A DNA stretch of 64,000 nt from Arenibacter sp040216555 (GCA_040216555.1 JAVJOW010000010.1:1-64000); one strand, 5' to 3'. Positions 24,778 through 33,181 are shown, numbered from the stretch's first letter. The notes: generated from the sequence alone by a model not told the origin. Made by a program: numbers and translations.

Positions 24778-25484
24778 TACACGTTGAAAGCCTGCATAAG
24801 AAATTTGGTAAAAATGTGGTATTGGCAGGATTGGAACTCACTATAGACCAAGGCGGTATTTTTGCTATCCTGGGACCTAATGGTTCCGGTAAAACAACTT
24901 TGATCAAAACAGTGCTGGGGATGGTAATTCCCAATAAAGGAACTATATCCGTAATGGATTCACTTGTTAGAAATAAATGGAAGTATCGCCAAGACATAAA
25001 TTACCTTCCGCAAATTGCCAATTTCCCAGGAAACCTCAAGGTCAAGGAATTAATAGCCATGATAAAGGATATTAGGCAAAAACCGAGCGACGAACAAAAA
25101 TTGATCGGTCTGTTTGGATTGGAGCCTTTTCTGGATAAAAAATTGAGCAACCTTTCCGGGGGAACCAAACAAAAGGTAAATATTGTACTGACCTTTATGT
25201 TCGACAGTCCCTTGATTATCTTGGACGAACCCACCAATGGTTTGGATCCCTTATCACTGATCCGTCTCAAGGAGCTTATTTTTGAGGAAAAGGCAAAAGG
25301 AAAGACTTTCTTGATCACCTCCCATATTATGCAGTTTGTAGAAGAGGTTTCCGACCAGATCGTATACCTGCTTGAAGGTAAAATTTACTTTAAGGGCAGC
25401 ATTGCGGAATTAAAGACCAAAACCGGACAAAGCAATTTTGAACATGCCATTGCGGCAATATCAACCCACAACAACCATGATTAA
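24774..25484 (+). CDS. nosF: NosF ABC transporter ATPase
   Basis: The protein is 236 aa. Walker A GPNGSGKTT (about 35-43), Q-loop LPQIANFPGNL, signature LSGGTKQKVNI, Walker B LIILDEPTNGLDPLS, switch His in ITSHIM. It energises NosDFY for CuZ assembly. Its coding region overlaps nosD (4 bases) and nosY (8 bases), a tightly coupled set. Confidence 0.95.
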   Translation: MIHVESLHKKFGKNVVLAGLELTIDQGGIFAILGPNGSGKTTLIKTVLGMVIPNKGTISVMDSLVRNKWKYRQDINYLPQIANFPGNLKVKELIAMIKDIRQKPSDEQKLIGLFGLEPFLDKKLSNLSGGTKQKVNIVLTFMFDSPLIILDEPTNGLDPLSLIRLKELIFEEKAKGKTFLITSHIMQFVEEVSDQIVYLLEGKIYFKGSIAELKTKTGQSNFEHAIAAISTHNNHD

Positions 25485-26259
25485 GATATTAAAATATAGT
25501 TTTTACGATCTAATGCGTAGCCGTTGGAGTTACGTTTATTTTCTGTTTTATCTGTTGTTGGGCTTTGTACTGTTGTTTTTGAACAATGAGCTCTCCAAGG
25601 CGGTTATAACCTTAATGAACGTTATCATTGTTCTGGTACCCCTTATCGGGACCATATTTGGAGTCATGTACTTTTATAATTCCAAGGAATTTACAGAACT
25701 CCTTTTGGCACAACCTATTAAAAGGTCATCCATTTTTCTGGGCCAATATTTTGGGGTTGCCGGTTCGTTGACGCTGAGCTTGGTATTGGGCCTGGGTATT
25801 CCTTTTGCATTGTATGGACTGTTCCAAAGTAATGCCATTTGGGATTTTTCGCTACTATTGATAACGGGTGCGTTTTTAACGCTGATCTTTACTGCAGTCG
25901 CCTTTAATATTGCCCTTTCCAATGAAAATAAGATAAAAGGTTTTGGGTATGCCGTCCTGGCCTGGTTGTTTTTGGCGGTAATTTATGACGGACTCTTTCT
26001 AATGTCATTGATTGTTTTTGAGGAGTACCCCTTGGATAACCTTTCCTTGATTGCGACCATGTTTAATCCTATAGACCTATCCAGGACTTTAATTTTGTTA
26101 AAACTCGATATTTCGGCTCTTTTAGGGTACACAGGAGCTATTTTTAAGCAGTTTTTTGGGACTAATATGGGACTATTTATGTCAATTTTTATGCTGTTCC
26201 TTTGGACAGTTATCCCTGTTTGGCGCTTGGCCTATGTAGCCAAAAGAAAAGATTTTTAA
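25477..26259 (+). CDS. nosY: NosY ABC transporter permease
   Basis: The protein is 260 aa from ATG 25477 (MIKILKYSFYDLMRSRW). A longer frame back to 25438 lies inside nosF and has no support. About six transmembrane helices of the ABC-2 permease type are seen, with the family's MFNPIDLSRTLILLKLD near the C-terminal third. Partner of NosF and NosD. Confidence 0.93.
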   Translation: MIKILKYSFYDLMRSRWSYVYFLFYLLLGFVLLFLNNELSKAVITLMNVIIVLVPLIGTIFGVMYFYNSKEFTELLLAQPIKRSSIFLGQYFGVAGSLTLSLVLGLGIPFALYGLFQSNAIWDFSLLLITGAFLTLIFTAVAFNIALSNENKIKGFGYAVLAWLFLAVIYDGLFLMSLIVFEEYPLDNLSLIATMFNPIDLSRTLILLKLDISALLGYTGAIFKQFFGTNMGLFMSIFMLFLWTVIPVWRLAYVAKRKDF

Positions 26260-26290
26260 TAGTACCTTTAGCTGAATTCCATGATATTGC

Positions 26291-27508
26291 GTGATAGTTG
26301 TCAAAACCCATATTAAAGTATCCCTAGGCTATTTTTTATTGGCTGCCCTACTAGGTGTTTTATTGCGGACCTTTGTAGTTGCCCCAATGCCCATCAATTA
26401 TCGGTTTATAGTGCATACACATTCCCATATAGCACTTTTGGGCTGGGTGTATATTGCACTTACCACCTTGTTGTACCATCTTTTTTTGGACAAGCAGCTT
26501 TTGGAAAAGAGTTATCGTCGGATTTTCTGGTTTACACAGCTCTGTTTGCTAGGGATGTTGTTGTCCTTTCCGTTTCAAGGGTATGCTCTGTTTTCCATAA
26601 TATTCTCCACTTTATTCCTTTTGGCTTCCTATTGGTTTTCCGTTTTTTTTATAAAGCACGCGCCCCAATCGTTAAAAGGGACCAAGGCCTATATCTGTGT
26701 GAAATATGCCCTGTGGTTCATGATAGGCTCTAGTATTGGACCTTGGTCTTTAGGTGCCATTATGACGGTTTTGGGACCTGAATCCATATGGTATAGATTG
26801 GCTATCTACTTCTACTTGCACTTTCAGTACAACGGATGGATGATTTTGGCACTTATGGGACTTTTTTTTTATTTGATGGAACACCTTAAAATTAATATTT
26901 CCACTAAGACATTTAGGTACTTTTTCCGGACTACGGTCCTAGGTATAATCCTCAGCTTTTTTCTGTCTACCCTCTGGACAGGACCTGAATTGATATATTA
27001 TATTTTGGGTGGATTGGGCGCTTTTTTACAGCTAATAGGCTACGGTATTCTGATAAACATCTGCCTTGGAAATAGGGTGGTATTCAAGTCGGCCCTGTCC
27101 CCATTTCAGTTTAATATTTTAAAGTTGGTAGCCTTCCTATTGCTGGTTAAAATGATTTTGCAATGGCTTACCGCTTGGCCCTACTTTGCAAATTTGGCCG
27201 CCACGGTGTTGGATTTTACTATTGGCTATTTACATTGGACCTTTTTGGGAGTCATTAGTGTGGCCATATTTTTCTTTTTGGAATTTTTTGGATTGACAAA
27301 ACTGACCAGGATGGCCCTTGCAATGTATTTGGGTGGTTTTCTCCTCACTGAAGGCCTTATGTTTTATAGGGGGATGGCCGCATGGTTGGGTTGGCCTCTG
27401 TTCGAAGATTATTCAAAACTCCTGGCCGGCGGAAGTTTATTGATACCTATGGCAGTGATATTGGTCCTATGGCCTTATAAAGGCAATCGAATTAAGATGC
27501 AAGCTTAA
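26291..27508 (+). CDS. multi-span protein resembling haem-copper oxidase subunit I
   Basis: The protein is 405 aa with about 11-12 hydrophobic helices and a GTG start at 26291; no in-frame ATG is near. Histidines sit in membrane helices: VHTHSHIALLGW (about 41-52), YLHFQYNGW (about 176-184) and YLHWTFLG (about 315-322). These recall NorB/CcoN haem-binding helices, but no His-His CuB pair is obvious. It may be an orphan HCO-superfamily or NnrS-like NO-related protein. It follows nosY by 31 bases and overlaps the converging haemoglobin gene by four bases. Confidence 0.75.
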   Translation: MIVVKTHIKVSLGYFLLAALLGVLLRTFVVAPMPINYRFIVHTHSHIALLGWVYIALTTLLYHLFLDKQLLEKSYRRIFWFTQLCLLGMLLSFPFQGYALFSIIFSTLFLLASYWFSVFFIKHAPQSLKGTKAYICVKYALWFMIGSSIGPWSLGAIMTVLGPESIWYRLAIYFYLHFQYNGWMILALMGLFFYLMEHLKINISTKTFRYFFRTTVLGIILSFFLSTLWTGPELIYYILGGLGAFLQLIGYGILINICLGNRVVFKSALSPFQFNILKLVAFLLLVKMILQWLTAWPYFANLAATVLDFTIGYLHWTFLGVISVAIFFFLEFFGLTKLTRMALAMYLGGFLLTEGLMFYRGMAAWLGWPLFEDYSKLLAGGSLLIPMAVILVLWPYKGNRIKMQA

Positions 27509-27903
27509 TTGTTCCTGGCCCTGTGTTGATAAATGTTCATGTAAAGCATTGTGGACATTTTCTGGGCCCTATTTTTGGCAATCGATGCCACTTCCCCTTC
27601 AAAAAGCTCATCAATAGTGGCAAACCATTCGTTCAGCCAAAGTCCAAAATGTTCCGGGGTAATATTATGGTTCATTTTCTTGTCCACCTCTTGGTGAACG
27701 GCAATAGGGTTGCCTAAATATTTTCGTTTTAAGAGTAATTGACTCTCCCAAAAATCGGTCAGTAATTCCAAGTGGCTGTCCCAGTCTTTGATTATGCCAT
27801 TAAAAATGGGCCCCAATATTTGGTGCTCCCTAATCTTGGCATAAAAACTAACCACCAATAGGTTCACATCCTTTCTCTCCTTTATTTCCGATTTTAACAA
27901 CAT
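27505..27903 (-). CDS. group III truncated haemoglobin
   Basis: The protein is 132 aa. It matches trHb III by length and motifs: NLLVVSFYAKIREHQILGPIF (B/C/E region), FWESQLLLKRKYLGNP, and ITPEHFGLWLNEWF with the probable proximal His at residue about 83. It binds haem and probably O2 or NO; NO detoxification is the usual suggestion. It is last in a minus-strand series of NO-stress genes and has a 146-base upstream gap that may hold its own promoter. Confidence 0.92.
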   Translation of the reverse strand: MLLKSEIKERKDVNLLVVSFYAKIREHQILGPIFNGIIKDWDSHLELLTDFWESQLLLKRKYLGNPIAVHQEVDKKMNHNITPEHFGLWLNEWFATIDELFEGEVASIAKNRAQKMSTMLYMNIYQHRARNN

Positions 27904-28049
27904 AAGTTTAATCTAATAGCTCAGGGAATACTGTAAAGGTAGTCCGCAGAATTTGTATTTTACAATAATTGGCCGCTTACTATAGGCGTTTGCAACCCTT
28001 GCTGCTTACACATGCAGACCATTATATCTTTTGCTTACATGTTTCCAGA

Positions 28050-28391
28050 TTATTTTAATCCGAAATCATTTTCCGTTATTATTTTAAAAACCAAATTATG
28101 TAACTCCGCATTTACTGGAATTTGACATGCCAATCTACTTTCAGGGGAGGTGTCCTTTAGTCGGCATAAGGTCTGTTTTTCATCACCCAGCACTTTTGAA
28201 CTTAAAGTACCCTCAAGAATTTTTATATGACATGTTCCGCACCATGCCCTACCTTTACAATCTCCCCATTCCTCCAAATATTTGTCAAAAAGTAGTTCCA
28301 TGAGGCTGTGGTATTCATTTCGCCTACAAGTAGCAGATTGGGTGTGCCCAAATTCGTCTATATAATTAAAAGTGTAGGGTTCCTGCTTCAT
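28050..28391 (-). CDS. 2Fe-2S ferredoxin-like protein
   Basis: The protein is 113 aa. The cluster motif DCKGRAWCGTCHI gives C-x5-C-x2-C and a fourth cysteine occurs in RLACQIPV, the plant/adrenodoxin-type arrangement. It likely shuttles electrons for the neighbouring NO- or O2-handling proteins; the partner is not known. It starts six bases after the upstream 97-aa membrane-protein gene, so they are in one operon. Confidence 0.88.
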   Translation of the reverse strand: MKQEPYTFNYIDEFGHTQSATCRRNEYHSLMELLFDKYLEEWGDCKGRAWCGTCHIKILEGTLSSKVLGDEKQTLCRLKDTSPESRLACQIPVNAELHNLVFKIITENDFGLK

Positions 28392-28397
28392 TTATTA

Positions 28398-28691
28398 TTA
28401 AATAAGAATCCCTACAATGGTCAAGACACTGAAAAGGACGCTCAAAACTAATAGGTTAAACATAGTTTTGGCACTTAATCTGGCCAAAACGGCACTGTTA
28501 TAGGCCATACAAAAAATAGTTACCAGAAAAAGCAAGGTCAATTTGATTCCGGCAGGCATGTGGTTCATAAGTACTACCATGGCGGCAACAGATCCAATAC
28601 AACTTTGGCCAATAATGGCGATGGTAGAATACCCTGTTTGTTGCCTTTTAAATTCGCTTAATAATTGATTGTAAAGTCTCATAATCATCAT
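28398..28691 (-). CDS. 97-aa three-helix membrane protein
   Basis: This is an unrecognised family. Three hydrophobic segments are seen, about residues 20-42, 48-66 and 77-96, after a short basic N-terminus (RLYNQLLSEFKRQQTG). Two ATG codons open the frame. Gaps of 9 and 6 bases to the hemerythrin and ferredoxin genes show an operon. Context suggests an NO-stress or redox membrane anchor, which is inference. Confidence 0.7.
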   Translation of the reverse strand: MMIMRLYNQLLSEFKRQQTGYSTIAIIGQSCIGSVAAMVVLMNHMPAGIKLTLLFLVTIFCMAYNSAVLARLSAKTMFNLLVLSVLFSVLTIVGILI

Positions 28692-28700
28692 GTTTTAGTG

Positions 28701-29162
28701 TTATTCCCAAAACCTATCGGCGGAACTTTCAAAAAATTTACTTTCGTTATGATGTTCTAAAATGAATTGTAATTGTTGTTCGGTAGCCACCTTCTGAATT
28801 TCATTGAACAGTACCCGTTCTTCAAATCGTATATGTTGTTCCAGTTCTTCCTCTATAAGGTTTAGGTACTTTTTTAATTCGGAAGTGTTACTGAAAAGGC
28901 GATCCAATCTCCGGTGTTGTGCAATGGCCTTTTTTATCAAGATGTTGTTGTTTCCGAGTATTGGGAAGAGGTGTTTTTCTTCCTCTTCAAAATGGGGGAT
29001 CAAATAGGTTTTGTAAAACCAATCGGCGTAGGTCTTTATCCGATCTGTAGATACTCCTTTGGAAAGACCGGTCCTAATTTTCCATGACAACAACAAACCT
29101 TGATGGTGTTCCCTGCTCAAGGGTTGTATGGCTTTATGTCTTTTTATAGGTTTAACTTTCAT
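28701..29162 (-). CDS. hemerythrin-domain protein
   Basis: The protein is 153 aa from ATG 29162 (MKVKPIKRHK); a ten-codon upstream extension is not needed. A four-helix HHE fold binds a di-iron site: LSREHHQGLLLSWKI, HFEEEEKHLFPILG, IAQHRRLDRLF, LEQHIRFEERVLFNEI. It likely senses or binds O2/NO. First gene of a three-gene unit with the membrane protein and ferredoxin, next to ric. Confidence 0.9.
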   Translation of the reverse strand: MKVKPIKRHKAIQPLSREHHQGLLLSWKIRTGLSKGVSTDRIKTYADWFYKTYLIPHFEEEEKHLFPILGNNNILIKKAIAQHRRLDRLFSNTSELKKYLNLIEEELEQHIRFEERVLFNEIQKVATEQQLQFILEHHNESKFFESSADRFWE

Positions 29163-29352
29163 ATCAACTTGTTTTTGTATAGTTAAGGCCAATTTTTAAG
29201 GTCGTTCAATTATTGATCTATACTCGATTGTTCTGGAGCCAAGTAGGTCAATGAGGCACGGCGGGGGGAGATTCTTGAAATATTATGCCGTACCTAATTG
29301 CCTACAAAATTGGGCAGATCTGGGATATAGTTGTAGGTTTTTTTGGTAACCT

Positions 29353-30078
29353 TTAAGCGCTTAATTCTTTTTCCAAAGCAATGGCTTTTGGAAAGAGAAT
29401 GTTGTTCTCCAAATGTATATGCCTATGTAGATCTTCTTCAAACTCCTGGAGTAGTGAAAACGTTACTCTATAGGTATTACAGTCATCGGCAGGTGGAGTA
29501 TAGTTATTGCTCAACGCCTCTATAAGTCTAAATCGGTCCCCCTCGTTCTCATGCTCCATCATCATCATTTGTATGGGATTTTGAATAGTGCCAAAATGTT
29601 GTTCTGCCAATGCATTGCCATATTGTTTGCTCTGTATCATTTTGCGTACGGCAGGAAAGACGATGAGTTCCTCTTTTTTCATGTGCATGGCCAGTTCTCC
29701 AGCACTTTTATTGAAATGCTCCGTAATTTCATAAAGCTCCGGATGCCGATCTCCATGTACTCTACATAGTTTGGCCAGATATTGATTTAGAATAGGTATT
29801 TGTGCCTCAACATATCTATGATGTTTTTTCTCTATATAATCTGCCAATAGATCCAAGGGCCAGGCTTTAAAATCGATATTGCCATCATTGGTCTGATGCT
29901 GCACTGTTTCAATTTCTTGTAAAAGTAGATGGGCGTCCAGCTTATTTTTTTCGGCCACTTCTACAATACTCCGGTTGCCCTTACAACAAAAATCTATTTT
30001 ATGATTTTTGAATACTTGAGCCGTACGGTAGTTTTCTGCTACTATTTCACCAATATTTTTGGTCATTAAGTTTTCCAT
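29353..30078 (-). CDS. ric: di-iron iron-sulfur cluster repair protein (Ric/YtfE/ScdA)
   Basis: The protein is 241 aa. The N-terminal ScdA_N domain (IGEIVAENYRTAQVFKNHKI with FCCKG, residues 8-35) is followed by a hemerythrin-like domain: YIEKKHHRYVEAQ, HGDRHPELYEI, HMKKEELIVFP, MMEHENEGDRFRLI, HIHLENNILFPKA. It repairs Fe-S clusters damaged by NO and oxidants. The start is six bases after the cupin stop (coupled). It supports reading the region as NO defence. Confidence 0.95.
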   Translation of the reverse strand: MENLMTKNIGEIVAENYRTAQVFKNHKIDFCCKGNRSIVEVAEKNKLDAHLLLQEIETVQHQTNDGNIDFKAWPLDLLADYIEKKHHRYVEAQIPILNQYLAKLCRVHGDRHPELYEITEHFNKSAGELAMHMKKEELIVFPAVRKMIQSKQYGNALAEQHFGTIQNPIQMMMMEHENEGDRFRLIEALSNNYTPPADDCNTYRVTFSLLQEFEEDLHRHIHLENNILFPKAIALEKELSA

Positions 30079-30083
30079 AGTGA

Positions 30084-30389
30084 TTATTTTTTAAAATTTA
30101 TAATTGAATCGGTCGCCATAACGGCAACTGCTTTAAAATCCTTTAATACGGTTAGACTATGTTCCAATCCTGCCGGAATCAACATAGTAGACCCTTTTTT
30201 CAATACATATTCTGTATCCTTGGTCTTAAGTATTGCCTTACCTTCCTGGACAACAATGACCGCTTCATGTGAACTGCTGTGTTCTGGCATACCCATGTTT
30301 GCCAAGGACTTAATTTGCAATATTTTAAGTTTTTCACCCACCTCAAGGTGCGTCAATTGTGGCTTGTTCAATACTTCCATAATGTTCAT
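30084..30389 (-). CDS. small cupin, overlapping the upstream dioxygenase gene
   Basis: The protein is 101 aa; an alternative start at Met4 (30380) gives 98 aa. A single cupin barrel is seen: MPEHSSSHEAVIVVQEGKAIL and KGSTMLIPAGLEHSL, with conserved His and Glu residues. Its 5' end lies within the final 38-47 bases of the dioxygenase gene in another frame, so its initiation may be coupled to translation of that gene. A distinct cupin occurs in the nos operon. Confidence 0.85.
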   Translation of the reverse strand: MNIMEVLNKPQLTHLEVGEKLKILQIKSLANMGMPEHSSSHEAVIVVQEGKAILKTKDTEYVLKKGSTMLIPAGLEHSLTVLKDFKAVAVMATDSIINFKK

Positions 30390-31296
30390 TTTTATGATTT
30401 ATTCCCCAATTTTGTTTTTCGGTTTCTGTCCATAAACTTGGAAAGAATTTACGTTGCTGATATTTTGGATGGAGGTATTTTTTCCAATCCGAACCACCAG
30501 TGGCTTGCTTGTTTTCCCCTTTTTTATCCAAATAGTGTTCGGCAGTGCTCAAATGGACCATGGGCCAATCCAGGTTGTAAAGCTTGTCGAAGGTGCGAAG
30601 TCTGTTTCTAAGTGCATCCGGGACATAGGGCAGTTGGTCCAACTTGTCTTCCAGGGTGTTGCCCATTACTGTTTTGGCTGTTTCCGTCAACGTTGAAAGA
30701 TATTTTTCCTCAAACAGTTGAAGTGTCAAGGTCTTTTTGCCGGTATTGGGATCTGTTCCGGCGTCTTTCCAATAGATATGTTCAAAACATTCCCTTAAAT
30801 CTGGATTGTTGGAACTTTCTTTTTTAAATCTATGGCCAATCAAGTTTACCAAGGAGGTACAATGCAGTTCAATAAACCGGAATTGCGCGGATTGAAAACC
30901 ACTGGCTGGGGTTAATGTTTTGCGAAAGGTATTGTAATCCTCATAGTCCATTCCTACCTTCATGATATCAAAGGAATTGATCAGCATGGAGGTGTAATGT
31001 ATAAGTCGGTCCACTTTATTAATGAGAAAGGCCGTGGTAGGTATTTTTTCATCTACTATCTGCTTTAATTCATGCAGCATCATCTTCAGGTACAATTCGG
31101 TTACCTGATGGTACATTATAAAAATGGACTCATCCTTAAAATTGGTCCGCGGTCTTTGAAGGGAAAGCAGGGTCTCTACTTCTACATAGTCCCAATAGGT
31201 AATGGGTTTGGCATAAAGTAGGCCCTCCAGATAGGTGTCGGGATTTTCCCCAAGGGAGTGGTATTTTTCGACTAATTTGTTGGTAATGTTTAACAT
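30343..31296 (-). CDS. tryptophan 2,3-dioxygenase family protein
   Basis: The protein is 317 aa. The haem-dioxygenase TDO fold is indicated by IMYHQVTELYLKMMLHEL (the proximal-site helix motif of TDO is FxxxHQxxEL), ASGFQSAQFRFIE, and LYNLDWPMVHLSTAEHYLD near the C-terminal substrate region. In known enzymes it opens the indole ring of tryptophan to N-formylkynurenine. Its place at the head of an operon with ric and a cupin, not with kynurenine genes, is odd; a NO- or O2-related role is possible. The three-gene operon is this gene, cupin and ric. Confidence 0.88.
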   Translation of the reverse strand: MLNITNKLVEKYHSLGENPDTYLEGLLYAKPITYWDYVEVETLLSLQRPRTNFKDESIFIMYHQVTELYLKMMLHELKQIVDEKIPTTAFLINKVDRLIHYTSMLINSFDIMKVGMDYEDYNTFRKTLTPASGFQSAQFRFIELHCTSLVNLIGHRFKKESSNNPDLRECFEHIYWKDAGTDPNTGKKTLTLQLFEEKYLSTLTETAKTVMGNTLEDKLDQLPYVPDALRNRLRTFDKLYNLDWPMVHLSTAEHYLDKKGENKQATGGSDWKKYLHPKYQQRKFFPSLWTETEKQNWGINHKNEHYGSIEQATIDAP

Positions 31297-31443
31297 GGAC
31301 GGATTGTTATTTATGTGATGTTATTATTGACAACATGGTTCGTTCGTTTTTTATTTAAAGAGTTTAATACCTTTTTATCTTTTATTAGTGAAACTCAATT
31401 TTGAGAAGTCAGTAAGACGCACTGAAAATTGTAAGTTGAACTA

Positions 31444-31543
31444 ATCCCGCCTTTTTCGGCGGGATCTAGGTTCAATACCTCGACCCTTGGGTCGATTCCT
31501 ATTATTGGGTTCAGGGCTTGCCCTGAGGTTTAATACCTTTTAT
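31444..31543. repeat. three tandem hairpins with TTNAATACC spacers
   Basis: ATCCCGCC-TTTTTC-GGCGGGAT (31444-31465), CGACCC-TT-GGGTCG (31481-31494) and TCAGGGC-TT-GCCCTGA (31511-31526) follow each other. They are separated by related spacers (GGTTCAATACCT, ATTCCTATTATTGGGT, GGTTTAATACC). The last unit is shared with window bases 1-27. It is a dispersed repeat cluster of unknown role; it may also terminate transcription between the dioxygenase promoter and the Rrf2 gene. Confidence 0.7.
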
Positions 31544-31561
31544 TTAGGATAAATTTTTATC
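31542..31561. promoter_or_regulatory. downstream copy of the Rrf2 operator-like sequence
   Basis: ATTTAGGATAAATTT (31542-31556) is the exact reverse complement of 32044-32058. GATAAA-TT-TTTATC (31548-31561) is a perfect dyad overlapping the Rrf2 stop codon. The repeat pair brackets the gene exactly. Confidence 0.5.
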
Positions 31562-31991
31562 TTTTTAGGTGGGTTAGACCAATATCGAGTCCTGTGGCCA
31601 ATTCATAAAGGCTGGTGTTTTGAAGCATAATCTTTAGATTGTCCCTGATACCCACAAATTTTTCATGGACAGGACAGGGTTGGCTGGCATCACATTGTTC
31701 CAGACCCAGACCACAGCCAACAAATATTTTGTCACCGTCTATGGCATGTACTATATCATGTAATTTAATGGTATCTATTTTAGATTCATCGATCTGGAAT
31801 CCTCCTGTAGGGCCTTTATGGGAATCGATAATCCCACTCTTAGCCAAGGATTGTAATATTTTTGCGGTAAATGCCACGGGGGAATTTACCTCTTCCGCTA
31901 TCTCTTTAAGGCTTACACGCTCTTGCCGCATAGATTTTACAGCTATGTATATGGTAGCTTTAATTCCGTACTCGCAGGCCTTTGAAAACAT
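31557..31991 (-). CDS. Rrf2-family transcriptional regulator with cysteine cluster
   Basis: The protein is 144 aa. A winged-helix N-terminus (KACEYGIKATIYIAVKSM, SLKEIAEEVNSPVAFTAKIL, KGPTGGFQ) is followed by a C-terminal dimerisation helix. Three clustered cysteines, GCGLGLEQCDASQPC (about residues 92-106), match Fe-S-binding NsrR/RsrR-type members, so it likely senses NO or redox state with a cluster. Its surroundings (ric, hemerythrin, cydAB, truncated haemoglobin) support NO regulation; the specific ligand is inferred. The promoter and dyad are at 32015-32053. Confidence 0.9.
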   Translation of the reverse strand: MFSKACEYGIKATIYIAVKSMRQERVSLKEIAEEVNSPVAFTAKILQSLAKSGIIDSHKGPTGGFQIDESKIDTIKLHDIVHAIDGDKIFVGCGLGLEQCDASQPCPVHEKFVGIRDNLKIMLQNTSLYELATGLDIGLTHLKR

Positions 31992-32014
31992 ATTGATACT
32001 ATATTAAATCGTTA

Positions 32015-32053
32015 CAAATATAATGCTTATTCTTATTTCGGACAAATTTATCC
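32015..32053 (-). promoter_or_regulatory. Rrf2 promoter with overlapping operator dyad
   Basis: On the minus strand, TATATTTG (32022-32015) is an exact -7 box and TTTG (32046-32043) a -33 element at 20-base spacing. The near-perfect dyad GGACAAATTTATCC (32040-32053) covers the -33, the ideal place for autorepression. Confidence 0.6.
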
Positions 32054-32104
32054 TAAATAAATAATTATTCCGTTTTTTTAATAGGGGTCGAGGGGTTTTT
32101 AATA

Positions 32105-33181
32105 CTAATGTTCCCCGTAGCCTATATCGTCCATTTTTCCCTTGAATACCCTATATTGAATAAATATATAGGCAATTAGAAGGATTAGGGCGATTATAAA
32201 CCAATATATACCTACTGAAAGGCCGTATTCGTCTGCTGCAACATTGTAAATGGTCAATGCCGGATTCACCGTATTGGTCGATGGCAACAGCTTTGGAAAA
32301 ATAGACGCCGCGGTGGAGGCAAAACCTCCAAGGATAAATAGGGAGGAAAAAATAAATCCTGTCCCATCCTTTTTAAAGGTCTTTATTAGAAAAAGTCCGG
32401 ATAGCCCAATCAGGGTCAAAAGCGGAAAAATCCACAGCCATGGTGATTCAATAAAATTATGAAAGGGCTTTGGAGCTATCACATGCCACACCACAAGAGA
32501 GAGGATTACCAAAGCGAGCAGGACGAAATTGAGTCTAAAAATAACGGTTCTTAATTTATTGTTGAGGTCCGAATTGGTCTTGTAGATTATCCAATTGGCG
32601 CCATGGATGGTTAGGATGACCACCGCTACCAGCCCCAGTAAAATGGTAAACCAATCTATAATGCCCAAATGTGCTGCCGTTGGACTAAAAGTAGGATTCC
32701 ATAAGGGGAGAAAAAAATAGTGGGCTTCGTGGGCTGAGATGCCATTTTCCACCATTCCCAAATTTACGCCCCTAACAACATTGCCCATGGCAATTCCAAA
32801 GAACAGGGCCAAGAGGAAACTAGCTATTCCGAAGGCCTTGTCCCAGACCGCCTCCCATAATTTGTTATGGATCTGACCTCTGAGTTCTAAACCTATCGCT
32901 CTAAAGATCAGTAGCCAAAGAATCATGATCAGCGGCAGATAAAACCCACTGAAGGAAGAGGCATATAAGGTAGGAAAGGCAAAGAAAAGAACGCCTCCCG
33001 AAGCGATGAGCCAGACCTCATTGGCATCCCAAAAAGGGCCAATGGCATTGGTAATGGCCTTCTTATCCTGTTCCTTTTTCGCGAAAAATAAATGTACTAT
33101 TCCCGCTCCAAAATCATAACCATCCAAAACTACATAGATGGCCAACATACTCATTAAAACAACGTACCAGAATAATTCCAT
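32105..33181 (-). CDS. cydB: cytochrome bd ubiquinol oxidase subunit II
   Basis: The protein is 358 aa with eight or nine transmembrane helices. Seen: VLDGYDFGAGIVHLFFA near the N-terminus, GPFWDANEVWLIA (quinol oxidase II hallmark), FRAIGLELRGQ, and SNTVNPALTIYNVAA. With CydA it forms a high-affinity, NO-tolerant terminal oxidase. The gene starts two bases after the cydA stop; no separate promoter. Confidence 0.95.
   Translation of the reverse strand: MELFWYVVLMSMLAIYVVLDGYDFGAGIVHLFFAKKEQDKKAITNAIGPFWDANEVWLIASGGVLFFAFPTLYASSFSGFYLPLIMILWLLIFRAIGLELRGQIHNKLWEAVWDKAFGIASFLLALFFGIAMGNVVRGVNLGMVENGISAHEAHYFFLPLWNPTFSPTAAHLGIIDWFTILLGLVAVVILTIHGANWIIYKTNSDLNNKLRTVIFRLNFVLLALVILSLVVWHVIAPKPFHNFIESPWLWIFPLLTLIGLSGLFLIKTFKKDGTGFIFSSLFILGGFASTAASIFPKLLPSTNTVNPALTIYNVAADEYGLSVGIYWFIIALILLIAYIFIQYRVFKGKMDDIGYGEH

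Noticed and set aside
29163..29352. FNR-like site before the hemerythrin operon
   Set aside because: TTGATCTATACTCGATTG near 29213 has wrong spacing and no clear symmetry.
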